Part shown: positions 42,075-51,160 of the stretch, in pieces
Numbering within the stretch: position 1 is the stretch's first letter
Layout: each line of letters starts with the position of its first letter
Source of the DNA: Streptomyces mayonensis
Lineage (GTDB): Bacteria; Actinomycetota; Actinomycetes; Streptomycetales; Streptomycetaceae
Assembly (NCBI RefSeq): GCF_018982965.1
Contig: NZ_JACBYP010000002.1
Location: forward strand, 62,001 to 126,000
DNA length: 64,000 nucleotides
Reading direction: 5' to 3'
Translations under genes and position numbers: made by a program
Notes under the pieces: model-generated
Seen by the model: the letters and a program-made list of their open reading frames with translations, nothing else
Told to the model about the DNA's origin: nothing
Database searches by the model: none

Positions 42075-45000
42075 TCAGAAGAGGGCGCCCTCGGCGCCCT
42101 CACCGAAATCCGACCCACCTCGCGCAGCGAGCTGTTCCTTGCGCTTCCGGACGGCCTCTAGGGAGGGCGGGGGCAGGCCGGGGCGCTTCTCCCTGGCCTT
42201 CTTCTCCGTCACTCCCTTGTGCAGACCGAGGTGCACCTCGTCCGCATAGGTCTGGTGGTTCAACTGACGCAGCCGGTCAATGATCTCGGTCCGAGCCAGC
42301 AACCCGATGGTGTAGCGGGTCCCCTGGTCGGTCTCGTGGAAGCCGTGATCGAGGGGGAAGGTCTCGTGGGTCGGGTCAGCCGGTGAAGTGTGCCCGGAGT
42401 CATCCAGAAGGTCTCGCCAACCGTATGCCTCAACACTGGCCTCGTCGATCTCCTGATGGATTCGGCGGAGTTCGATGATTTCTGGATCTTGACACTCTGA
42501 CTGGTGGACCAGGTTGCAGGTGTCAGTAAGCCCCATTCCACGAGAGAGCATCAGTTGCCGCCGATGCGAGTGCAGTCGCTCCCCTGCCTCACGAAGTCGT
42601 TCCGACAGAGGGGGACGAACCAAAGTCTCGAAAACATCGGTGGTCGTATAACGCAAATCGCCCTTGATTGTTGAGCCACGATCCAAGGCCCACCAATAAT
42701 GCGGAGCGCTACTCAACAGAGCGAGAAGTGCGCGATCTCCGGATGCAAACAAAGCCAGTGCATGCGAAAATACCTGCCCTGTCGGCACGAGAACCGGCAT
42801 AGCGGTCGGCGTGTGGATAGTCATCACGATACAATTTGGCAAGCCAGAGATAGCAGTGAGCATCGCGGGGCGCTTCTCAGCGTACTGCCACCAATAGTCG
42901 CGATAGACCTTGCGATTATTCTTGTCCCGCTCAGGCTTCACATCACGAAGCGCTTTGGCGTACGCCAGCGGATATTCTTTAGCCCGACCTTCCGACCAGT
43001 CATGAAAGTCAATAATCCATCGATCCGATACATGATCGGGCCGATTATTAACATCCTTCCCGTTGATGAACGGGAAGAGGACTTCCCTGTATCGTTCGTC
43101 TTCCTCGATCCATCGCGCAGCTTCGTCGCGCGGCAAGGTGAAACCGATACCATCGACCTTACTCCCAGTGAAAGAAATCCCAGCGTTGGCCGCAAGAGGC
43201 TCAACCAGCGATGACTCGCGAGTTACAGGAGTGAGTGAAGTTGAAATACCTTTAAGTGCTGGAACACCCGCCAGAACGGGAATAGCGTCACCCCCCATAG
43301 AGCCAGTTGTCCAAATCGCACAGTATTCCAGCACCGCCGAACTCGCTGGCCATGGCGCAGTTTTTACCGCTCGCCGAAAAGTGGTACCGCCACTCGCCAA
43401 CTGATCTAGCGCCACTTCGCGACTATCGCCTTGAGCTAGCGTGTTCGTTGCAATGAGCCCCGCTTGCCCCTTAACATTCAGTAGCTGATGAACCCTCAGG
43501 GCGAAGTAGGCGACGAGATCAGCATTACCTCGCTTCCCACTAGCCACGTATTCGATGAGCTCTTCACGATAAGCCTCACCGAACGCCCCTGTAACTTTAC
43601 TGCCACCCAAGAACGGAGGATTTCCTACAATCGCATCGAATCCCTTCCCTAGAGAAAATACCTCGGGAAACGCAAGTGGCCAGTGAACGGGTTTCCGAAC
43701 CAAGCCCCCCTCCGGCAACTCAGCTTCCAGCCACTCCTCCGCTGTCGCCCGAGCCGCCCGCACCACCTCGGAGTCGTCTTCGACCCCCTCCTCCATAATC
43801 CGCTGGACGATCCACGCCGCATGAGGAAACAGATCCCGGACCCGCTCCCCGCCCCCTTCCTCGTACCAAGGCACCCGACCCGAAGCACAAGTAGCAATCG
43901 CCGCCCCCGCGATCAGGTCACCCACCAACCGCAGTCGCCGCGAATGCCGGTTGACCTCCTCCAGCCGCTCCCGTTTCTTCTGGAGCGCCGGCAGGTCGAC
44001 GCCCTTGATGGCGGTGATCGCCAGGCGTTCGTGCGTCAGCTCGTCCACCAACTGCCGTGCCTGTTCCGCCAGGACGTCGGTCTGCCCCTGCGGCTTCATA
44101 TGGACGGACTGGAGCTGCTCCATGCTATGCACGCCCAGCAGCGAGTCGCCGCACACCAATCGGTCGTCCAGGAACGTGAAGGGGCGCTCCGGGTCCATCG
44201 ACACCAGCCACAGCGACAGCTTGGCCATCTCCACGGCCATCGGGTTGATGTCCACGCCGTACAGGCAGTGCTCGATGATCTGGCGGCGGGCCTCGACCAC
44301 CACCGGGTCCTGCTCGGCGTCGGCCGCCGTCACGGCGTCCACCGCACGCCCTGCCCGGTAGACCATCGCGTCCGTGCGACCCTCGTTCTCCCAGGCCTCG
44401 ATCAGGCGGTCACCGAGGTAGCGGCAGGCCGCCACCAAGAACGCCGCCGAGCCCATCGCGATGTCCGCGACCTTCAAGTCCAGGATCTGGTCGACCGACT
44501 TCAGGCGCCACTCCCCCGTGTCCGCCGTCTGGAGGGGGCCCGGTTCGTACACCAGGGGCTCCAGCGCGTGCAGCACGACCTCCTCCGCCAGGAAGCGGGG
44601 CGTGTAGTGCGTGCCCGTGTTCTTCCGCAGTGAGGACTCGGTGACGTACAGGGTGCCGTTCGGGATGACCGTCGGCAGGCCTCGCAGGTCGTCGCGGAGG
44701 ATGCCGACGAAGGGGAGCAGGCGCTCCGTCAGCGCCGGGTCCTTCGTCACCGCGTTCAGGCGGCGACGGGCCTCCGCCGACTCCTCCGTGCCCAGTGGGG
44801 CGAGCTTCTTCTCCAACTGGCCGGCCGTCGCGGGAGGCTTGGGGTCCTTCCACTTCTCGTGGATGGACTTGGCCAGCACAGACAGCGAGCCACCCGCTTT
44901 CGCCGCCAGGGACTCCAGTTCACGCAGCGGGACCTCGTGTTCCAGGCCCTCCGGGCCGATCAGGCCCACCATGTGCTCGGTGGCCCGGCGTCCGTCGTAC

Positions 45001-46391
45001 GACAGCAGGCCCTCGTACACGTAGCCGATCTGCTCGACGTCCAGCGCGCGGAAGCTGAGCGTGCGGACTTCTCGGTCCTTGCCCTTGCCGACGCGGACCT
45101 CCTGCACGGCCTGGAGCATGTGCAGGACCGTACGGTCGTCGATGAGGAGGAGCGGGGTGGTGCGCTCCAGCCACGGGTACTTGTCCGGGTCGAAGATCGA
45201 GCCGTCGTAGGCGGGGAGGCGGAAGCCGGAGCCGGGGTGGTCCACTCCCCCGTGCACGGCGTGGAAGAGGGCGATTAGGCGGTGCCAGGCCGAGGTGGTG
45301 TGCTCGAGGGACGTCTCTCCCTCCTCGTCCGCCCGTGCCTTCAGCTCGTCGCGCAGGAAGCGGGCCGAGTACGAGCGGGCGTACACCTCGTTGTCGGCCG
45401 GCAGCAGGCCGCGCTCCTCGGCGAAGAGGAGGAAGACGACGCGCATCATCACCGCGACCGCGCCGCGGTAGATGTCGCTCGCCGGCACTCCCGACGCGTG
45501 CAGTCCTGCCGCGCCGTTCTCGACGGCACGCACGTCCGCCCGCCCGATCGCGTCGACGAGGAGTTCGACCGCCTGCCGGACCTGGACGCCCAGCGCCTCG
45601 GTGACGTCCTCGCCGGCCGCGAGGCTCGCCTTCAACAGCCCCACCAACGTCTCGGCATCGTCGTATTCGAAGAAGCGGCGGCGGCTCAGCAGGGACGCGA
45701 ACGCGCGGACGACGTTGCGCTCCGCCGCCTCGTTCCAGCCGATGGAGTCGAAGACCGTCGTGGTCGTCACGCCGCCGAGCGGGGCCCAGACCAGGCACCA
45801 CCAGCGGCCGTCGGTGACCAGGCCCAGCGGGACGCCGTGGTGGCGGAGCAGACGCGCCAGGCGGTCGGCCGGAGCCGCCGCCCAGTCGCCGCCACCCCCC
45901 GCTCGCGCAGTGGGCGCGGTACCCGCCGGGACCGTGACGCCCAGCAGTCGTACGCGCTTGGCGGCGGAGTCCGCGTCCGGCTCGGCGGCGAGGTCGGTGC
46001 CCGGTTCCACCAATGCGAAGTCCGGGCGGACCTCTGTGTTGTGCTCTGCAACCCGCAGGGTGAGACGGTCCAGGCCGTGGTGCTCGGAGTCGCCCTCGCG
46101 GAAGGTCAGGGCGTCGTCCCAGCCCAGGAGGCGGCGCAGGACGTAAACCACCCACGCGTCCCGCCCTGCGACCGTGTCGGTCTGCCAGTCGGCGTGGTGG
46201 GCGCGGAGGCGGGCGCGTTCGTCCTTCTCCAGGGTGTCGAGCTGGGGCCAGGCGCGCAGCAGGACGGGCATCGTGAGGAAGGGGCCGGAGACCTCGGTGA
46301 GGTCCAGCCACTCCTGGTGCTGCCGGCGGCCGTCGGCGGCCTGGGCCTTGGCGGCGGCTAGTCCACGGCTCATGGCACGGCGAGGGCTCAT
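42075..46391 (-). CDS. drmMI: DISARM class 1 adenine-specific DNA methyltransferase DrmMI (PglX-like)
   Basis: A 1438-aa N6-adenine methyltransferase. An N-terminal helical region precedes the catalytic domain with the SAM motif DIAMGSAAFLVAA near residue 645, YGVDINPMAVEMAKLSLW near 715, and motif IV GNPPFLGG near 924. The following 300 residues are in the position of the target-recognition domain. Protective methylation of host DNA marks self for the DrmABD restriction machinery. It overlaps drmD by ATGA and shares its transcript. The stretch around 42,640-43,680, which encodes the recognition region, is visibly poorer in G/C and uses rarer codons than the rest, suggesting exchange by recombination. 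BREX PglX is an alternative family, but no BREX partner is present. Confidence 0.88.
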   Translation of the reverse strand: MSPRRAMSRGLAAAKAQAADGRRQHQEWLDLTEVSGPFLTMPVLLRAWPQLDTLEKDERARLRAHHADWQTDTVAGRDAWVVYVLRRLLGWDDALTFREGDSEHHGLDRLTLRVAEHNTEVRPDFALVEPGTDLAAEPDADSAAKRVRLLGVTVPAGTAPTARAGGGGDWAAAPADRLARLLRHHGVPLGLVTDGRWWCLVWAPLGGVTTTTVFDSIGWNEAAERNVVRAFASLLSRRRFFEYDDAETLVGLLKASLAAGEDVTEALGVQVRQAVELLVDAIGRADVRAVENGAAGLHASGVPASDIYRGAVAVMMRVVFLLFAEERGLLPADNEVYARSYSARFLRDELKARADEEGETSLEHTTSAWHRLIALFHAVHGGVDHPGSGFRLPAYDGSIFDPDKYPWLERTTPLLLIDDRTVLHMLQAVQEVRVGKGKDREVRTLSFRALDVEQIGYVYEGLLSYDGRRATEHMVGLIGPEGLEHEVPLRELESLAAKAGGSLSVLAKSIHEKWKDPKPPATAGQLEKKLAPLGTEESAEARRRLNAVTKDPALTERLLPFVGILRDDLRGLPTVIPNGTLYVTESSLRKNTGTHYTPRFLAEEVVLHALEPLVYEPGPLQTADTGEWRLKSVDQILDLKVADIAMGSAAFLVAACRYLGDRLIEAWENEGRTDAMVYRAGRAVDAVTAADAEQDPVVVEARRQIIEHCLYGVDINPMAVEMAKLSLWLVSMDPERPFTFLDDRLVCGDSLLGVHSMEQLQSVHMKPQGQTDVLAEQARQLVDELTHERLAITAIKGVDLPALQKKRERLEEVNRHSRRLRLVGDLIAGAAIATCASGRVPWYEEGGGERVRDLFPHAAWIVQRIMEEGVEDDSEVVRAARATAEEWLEAELPEGGLVRKPVHWPLAFPEVFSLGKGFDAIVGNPPFLGGSKVTGAFGEAYREELIEYVASGKRGNADLVAYFALRVHQLLNVKGQAGLIATNTLAQGDSREVALDQLASGGTTFRRAVKTAPWPASSAVLEYCAIWTTGSMGGDAIPVLAGVPALKGISTSLTPVTRESSLVEPLAANAGISFTGSKVDGIGFTLPRDEAARWIEEDERYREVLFPFINGKDVNNRPDHVSDRWIIDFHDWSEGRAKEYPLAYAKALRDVKPERDKNNRKVYRDYWWQYAEKRPAMLTAISGLPNCIVMTIHTPTAMPVLVPTGQVFSHALALFASGDRALLALLSSAPHYWWALDRGSTIKGDLRYTTTDVFETLVRPPLSERLREAGERLHSHRRQLMLSRGMGLTDTCNLVHQSECQDPEIIELRRIHQEIDEASVEAYGWRDLLDDSGHTSPADPTHETFPLDHGFHETDQGTRYTIGLLARTEIIDRLRQLNHQTYADEVHLGLHKGVTEKKAREKRPGLPPPSLEAVRKRKEQLAARGGSDFGEGAEGALF

Positions 46392-49300
46392 CGGCGGGCT
46401 TCCTTTGCGGGGATCACGAAGACGACGGCGGCGGGGAAGAGGTGGGAGCGGGGCTCGCGGTAGCGGGCTGCGATGGCGGCGAGTTCACGCTCGCGCTCGG
46501 TGGGGAGGCCCTTGAGGCGGTAGTCCCAGCGCTGGCGGTCCTCCTCGAACTGGCGGCGTTCGTGGCCGGTCAGTTCGTGGGTGGTGAGGAGAGCGAGCTG
46601 TTCGCCTTCACCGTCACCCTCCTCCTTGAGCTTCGCGCGCAGGGTGGCCTCGAAGCGGTCGAGGGTGGCCGTGATGCGGCGCTCCTCTTCCGTCCTGCGG
46701 TCGGCGAGGCGGCTCTCCAGCTGACGGCCGAGTTCGGCGGCGCGTGCCTCCAGGGAGCGGTACAGGGGGTCGCGGAGCTTGGGCCAGGCCTCCGTCAGTT
46801 CCCTGCGCAGGTGCGGGGCCGCCTCCGTGCCCTGGGTGAGGGCCTGGGACAGGACTCGGCCCTGCTCCCCCACCGACTCCCAGCGGCGGAAGCGTCCCGT
46901 GTCGCCGAACCAGCCGCCCGCGTACAGGACTTCCTCGTGCAGGCGGGTGCCGTCCGTGCCGACGAGGACGTAACGGGCGTACGCCGAGACGAGGGTCGTG
47001 GTGACGGCCGGGTCGTCGGTGACGACGGCGGTGACGCGGCTCAGGCCGACCGAGTCGGCGTTCCAGACGGCCGCCGTGAGCAGGCGCGTCGAGAGGGCGA
47101 CGAGGGGGTGCTTGAGGTGGGCGAGGACCACGTCGTCCCTGCCCTGTGCGGCTACGGACGGGGAGAAGGCGAGGGGGCGCTGCTCGCCCTCGCGGAGTTT
47201 GTGGGCGAGGCCACGGGTTGCTCGCTCCCAACTGCCGGACAGGGGCTGTACGTCGAAGAGGTCGCCCGGTTCGAAGTCCTCGGCGCGGACCGTGGACGGC
47301 AGGAGCGGCGGCTGGTGGTCGAGGGCCAGGGCCGTGTCGACGACGCGCTTGACGTTGACCGGCGTCAGGCCCAGCGTGCCGACCGTCTCCTCGTACTGGT
47401 CGGCGAGCCGCTTCGTCTGTGCCGTGACGTTCTGCTCGGGGGCGACGTCGCCGCCCGTGCGGCGGCCCTTGATGGGCTTGGGCTTGGCGTTTTCGATGTC
47501 GACGGGGGCGCTGTCGCCGGTCATGCGTCGTTGTACGGCGTCGGCGAGGACGGCGTTGACGGAGCCGAGGTCCTGCTCCATGCGGGCGACCTTCTTGGCG
47601 ACGCGGGAGAGGAACTCCAGGTCGGCCTCGTAGGAGCCGGCCTGGGCCTGCTGCCAGCCGGAGCCGATGAAGTGGGCGATCTCCGGGTCCTTCTTCTGGC
47701 CCCAGCGGTCGATGCGGCCGATGCGCTGTTCGAGCTTGTTGGGGTTGAAGGGGATGTCGTAGTTGACCAGGCGGTGGCAGTGGTTCTGGAGGTCGATGCC
47801 CTCGCCGGCGGCGTCGGTGGCGAGGAGGATGCGGACCCTGCCCTCGGCGCGGGACGGCTCGGTCTGGAAGCCGAGGCGGATGCGCTCGCGTTCCTCGGTC
47901 GACAGGCCGCCGTGCAGGCGCTCGACGCGGCCGTTGTCGGTGAGTTCCTCCTGCTGGAGGAGGTCGTGGAGCCACTCCTGGGTGTCGCGGTACTCGGTGA
48001 AGACGACGACCCGTTCGTTGGTCCAGTGCTTGCCGTCGGACGTCCGGCAGATGGCCTTGATCTCGCGGATCAGGGCTTCGGCCTTGGAGTCGGGGGCGGC
48101 CTCGTGGGTGAGGGCCCAGCGCTCCATCTCCTGGAGCAGGTCGAGTTCCTGACCGTCCTCGGCGGGGGTGAGGGAGGTGGAGCGGGTCAGGGCATCGTCC
48201 TCGGCGTCGACCAGGCCGGTGTCGTCGAGGTCGGCGACGAGGTCGGCGAACTCCTCGAGCCACTCGGGGACTTCGGCGGCGGCCGAGCGACCGCGCGCGG
48301 GGCCGCCGGTGTCCTCCAGGTGGGAGAGGTAGACCTGGACGGTGTGCAGGAAGGCGGCCGGGGAGGAGAAGAGGCGCTTCTTCAGCAGCAGGGTCACCAG
48401 GTCGGCCGCCCGGCGCCCGCCCCGGGCCTTCGGGGTGAGCTTCTTGCGGCGCAGCTCGGCGAACGAGCCGAGCAGTTCGTGGATCGCCCGCTCCTGCCGC
48501 GTGTAGTCGACGGAGAGCTCGCGCGTGACGCGGGTGCGGAAGCGGGGCGTGCCGTCGGCGTTCGTGACCGTCGACTTCAGGCGGCGTACGACGGTGTCCT
48601 TCAGCGCCTCCCTGTCGGGGTCGACGCCGCGGGCGAAGCGCTGGTCGTCGATGAGTTCGAGAAGGGCGGTGTACGACTCGGGGTAGCCGTTGTGCGGGGT
48701 GGCGGAGAGGAAGAGGCGGTGTTCGAAGTGCGGGACGAGGCGCCGGATCAGCTTCGTCTGCTGGGAGTCGACGGCGTACACCTGCTTGGGTGCGGCGGGC
48801 GCGACGTGGTGGGCCTCGTCGAGGACGAGGAGGTCGAAGAAGCGCTTGTGCTCGCCGTCGGTGCTCTCCTCGGGGGCGCCGATGACCTCGTCGAGGAGCC
48901 GCTGGGCCTTCTGGCCGCGCAGCCAGGGCAGGGAGACGATGGTGAGCGGGTGGACGCGGAAGGGGTTGGCCGCTGTGCCGTGGGTGCGGCGCAGGCGGGC
49001 GCAGTGCTCGGAGTCGACGATGGTGAACTCGAGGCCGAACTTTTCGGCCATCTCGTCGCGCCACTTGAGGGTGAGGCCGGCCGGGCAGACGACCATGGTG
49101 CGGCGGGCCCGGCCGCGCAGCAGCAGTTCCTGGACAACGAGTCCGGCCTCGATGGTCTTGCCGAGGCCGACGTCGTCGGCGAGGAGGAGGTTGACGCGGG
49201 GTGCGCCGACGGCGCGGGAGACCGGCTCCAGCTGGTACGGCTCGACGGCGACGCCGGAGCGGAACGGGGCCTGGAGGGTCTTGGCGTCGGCGGAGGCCAC

Positions 49301-49651
49301 GGCGGACCAGCGGACCGCGTCGAGGAACGCGGCGAGGCGGCTCGGGGAGTCGTATGCGCCGGTGGAGGCGTCGGGGAGGGAGCCGGCGGGCAGGACACGG
49401 CGGCCTGGTTCGACCTCCCAGATGACGGAGAGGGTGTCGCCGAAGCGGCCGTCGGCGACGGACTGGAGGTGGACGAGGGTGGCGGGCCTGCGCGTCTCGA
49501 CGCCGTCGCCGGCCCCGGGAGCGTCGGGGGCCTGGGACGGCTCGACGCGGGCGACCACCCAGGACTGGCCGCGCACCTCGACGAGGTTGCCCTCCTCGGG
49601 GAGCTGTTCGGCCTCTGTCCGCTCGGTGTCGCGCTGGGCTGCTGGCGTCAT
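46388..49651 (-). CDS. drmD: DISARM class 1 SNF2-like helicase DrmD
   Basis: A 1087-aa SNF2/Swi2-type ATPase. Walker A is LLADDVGLGKTIEAG near residue 162, the DEAH box is LLVLDEAHHVAP near 279, then LFLSATPHNGYPESY. The C-terminal helicase half has VVVFTEYRDTQEWL and LLATDAAGEGIDLQ followed by EQRIGRIDRWGQ. DrmD with DrmMI distinguishes class 1 from class 2 DISARM. The ATG at 49649-49651 has GAGGGG about ten bases upstream; a longer frame starting at 49738 is Arg-rich and less likely. It overlaps drmMI by ATGA. The drmA-drmB-drmC half lies about 25.6 kb downstream on the same strand rather than adjacent. Confidence 0.9.
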   Translation of the reverse strand: MTPAAQRDTERTEAEQLPEEGNLVEVRGQSWVVARVEPSQAPDAPGAGDGVETRRPATLVHLQSVADGRFGDTLSVIWEVEPGRRVLPAGSLPDASTGAYDSPSRLAAFLDAVRWSAVASADAKTLQAPFRSGVAVEPYQLEPVSRAVGAPRVNLLLADDVGLGKTIEAGLVVQELLLRGRARRTMVVCPAGLTLKWRDEMAEKFGLEFTIVDSEHCARLRRTHGTAANPFRVHPLTIVSLPWLRGQKAQRLLDEVIGAPEESTDGEHKRFFDLLVLDEAHHVAPAAPKQVYAVDSQQTKLIRRLVPHFEHRLFLSATPHNGYPESYTALLELIDDQRFARGVDPDREALKDTVVRRLKSTVTNADGTPRFRTRVTRELSVDYTRQERAIHELLGSFAELRRKKLTPKARGGRRAADLVTLLLKKRLFSSPAAFLHTVQVYLSHLEDTGGPARGRSAAAEVPEWLEEFADLVADLDDTGLVDAEDDALTRSTSLTPAEDGQELDLLQEMERWALTHEAAPDSKAEALIREIKAICRTSDGKHWTNERVVVFTEYRDTQEWLHDLLQQEELTDNGRVERLHGGLSTEERERIRLGFQTEPSRAEGRVRILLATDAAGEGIDLQNHCHRLVNYDIPFNPNKLEQRIGRIDRWGQKKDPEIAHFIGSGWQQAQAGSYEADLEFLSRVAKKVARMEQDLGSVNAVLADAVQRRMTGDSAPVDIENAKPKPIKGRRTGGDVAPEQNVTAQTKRLADQYEETVGTLGLTPVNVKRVVDTALALDHQPPLLPSTVRAEDFEPGDLFDVQPLSGSWERATRGLAHKLREGEQRPLAFSPSVAAQGRDDVVLAHLKHPLVALSTRLLTAAVWNADSVGLSRVTAVVTDDPAVTTTLVSAYARYVLVGTDGTRLHEEVLYAGGWFGDTGRFRRWESVGEQGRVLSQALTQGTEAAPHLRRELTEAWPKLRDPLYRSLEARAAELGRQLESRLADRRTEEERRITATLDRFEATLRAKLKEEGDGEGEQLALLTTHELTGHERRQFEEDRQRWDYRLKGLPTERERELAAIAARYREPRSHLFPAAVVFVIPAKEARR

Positions 49652-49750
49652 GGGCGCTGTTCCCCTCGGGTGTCTCCTGCGGCCGTCCGTAGACAGTGTC
49701 CTGTCTCCCCTCCGGGCGGCGCGGTCGCAGCGTAACACGCAGCATTGCCT

Positions 49751-49764
49751 GTGAACATAGATTA
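49751..49764. promoter_or_regulatory. Degenerate copy of shared element (site G) before drmD
   Basis: GTGAACATAGATTA on the plus strand keeps GTGAAC-NN-AG of the 14-bp element but not the last four bases. On the minus strand TGTTCACAGGCAAT also resembles site B (TGTTCACAGCAAT). It is 100 bp before the drmD start. No clear -35/-10 pair is seen around it. Confidence 0.4.
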
Positions 49765-49793
49765 CGAAACCATCGGGGTCCGGTCAAGTCAGG

Positions 49794-51056
49794 TCACGCG
49801 ATGCGGCCGAGCCGGTCCAGCAGGGTGCGGGCCCGCCCGTGCCGGGGTGCGGGAGCGGGAAGGATCCGGTCCTCGTCGTCGGCCAGCCGCTTCAGCAGTT
49901 CCCTGGCCGCGTGGCGCTCGCCCGTGCGGGCCAGCAGTACGGCGATCTCGTACCGGGTGTCCAGCACGCCGGGGTCGTCCGGACCGAGGAGGCTGCGCTG
50001 CTCGGCGAGGACCGACTTCAGTTCGTCCAGTGCCTCTCGGCTGCGGCCGAGGCCGCCCACGCACAGGGCGTGCCCGGCGCGGGCGGCGAGGACATCGGCC
50101 CGGCCGAGGCCGGGGTCGGCCAGGAGGTCGCCGTACTCCTCCAGGGCGCGGGCGGGCCGACCCGACCGGCGGACGCCGTCGATCTCCGCCAGCCGGGGGT
50201 GCGGGATCACCGGTTTCGGCGAGCGCGGCGGGGCAGGTGCCCAGACGGCTGCCCGTGCGGCCACCTCGGTCGCGGAGGCGGGCCGGTCCTGCGGCTTCTT
50301 CTCGAGCAGCGCCTCCACCAGTTCCCGCAGTCCGGCCGGGACGCCGGGGCGGCGCTCGTCGAGCGGTGGCACAGGGTCGTGCGCGTGCCGGTGGTAGAGC
50401 AGGAACTGGCTGCCAGCGGCGAAGGGCGGGTCGCCGGTGAGCAGTTCGTAGAGGACGCAGCCCAGCGAGTAGAGGTCGCTGGCTGGCACCGTCTCCCCCA
50501 CGGCCTGCTCCGGGGCCATGTACATCACCGTGCCGGGCGTGCCGTTCGCCGCGGTGAAGCGGGTCTCGCCGGGCTGCGGGTCGAGGGCGGCGGCGACACC
50601 GAAGTCGAGGACCTTGAGGTCACCGTCGGGGGTGAGCATCAGGTTCGACGGCTTGAGGTCGCGGTGCACGACGTTCTCGGCGTGGGCGTAGGCGAGCACC
50701 TCGGCCGTGCGCCGGGTGATGGCCGCGGCGCGCTCGACGGACAGCGGGCCGTCGCTCTCGAGGACGGCGTCGAGAGCCCGGCCGGGGACGAGGTCCATGA
50801 CGAGGTAGAGCCGGCCCTCGTGGCTGCCGTGGTCGTGGACGGCGGGGATGCCCGGGTGGCGCAGGCGGCTGGTGAGACTCGCCTCGCGGAGGAAGCGGCG
50901 CTCCAGGGAGGTGAAGTCCGCGGCCCCCGGGTTGGGCGCGAGGAGCTTCACGGCGACCTCGCCGCCGCGGTCCGGGTCGTGCGCCGCCCACACGACGCCC
51001 ATGCCGCCCCGGCCCAGCTCCCGGGTGAGCTCGTAACGTCCCAGGCTTCGCCGCAT
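49794..51056 (-). CDS. Ser/Thr protein kinase with C-terminal TPR-like region
   Basis: A 420-aa cytosolic Hanks-type kinase. The Gly loop is LGRGGMGVVWAA, the ATP-binding lysine is K37 in VAVKLL, the catalytic loop is VHRDLKPSN with D133, and the Mg-binding DFG aspartate is D151. After the kinase lobe (to about residue 265) a Pro-rich linker leads to helical repeats (RRSGRPARALEEYGDLLAD; DTRYEIAVLLARTGERHAA) that look like TPRs. There is no transmembrane helix or PASTA domain, unlike PknB. It lies downstream of a second kinase on the same strand, about 140 bp before drmD. A role in phage sensing, as with Stk2-type kinases, is only suggested by position. Confidence 0.88.
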   Translation of the reverse strand: MRRSLGRYELTRELGRGGMGVVWAAHDPDRGGEVAVKLLAPNPGAADFTSLERRFLREASLTSRLRHPGIPAVHDHGSHEGRLYLVMDLVPGRALDAVLESDGPLSVERAAAITRRTAEVLAYAHAENVVHRDLKPSNLMLTPDGDLKVLDFGVAAALDPQPGETRFTAANGTPGTVMYMAPEQAVGETVPASDLYSLGCVLYELLTGDPPFAAGSQFLLYHRHAHDPVPPLDERRPGVPAGLRELVEALLEKKPQDRPASATEVAARAAVWAPAPPRSPKPVIPHPRLAEIDGVRRSGRPARALEEYGDLLADPGLGRADVLAARAGHALCVGGLGRSREALDELKSVLAEQRSLLGPDDPGVLDTRYEIAVLLARTGERHAARELLKRLADDEDRILPAPAPRHGRARTLLDRLGRIA

Positions 51057-51160
51057 CGCGCCCGTCCCCAGTTCCAGTCCCGGCGCCCGTGGCGCCCTTC
51101 ACTCCCCTGTGTCCGGGGGCCGGCTCGTGCACCCGGTCGGTGGGGTCATCTTCGCACCCT

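Noticed and set aside
42075..49651. BREX/PGL system
   Set aside because: The methylase is PglX-like and kinases lie nearby, but PglZ, BrxC/PglY, BrxL and PglW are absent, while all DISARM genes are present.
46442..49735. 1097-aa plus-strand frame opposite drmD
   Set aside because: It mirrors drmD codons (Val/Gly/Asp/Glu/Leu repeats) and has no recognisable motif or ribosome-binding site.
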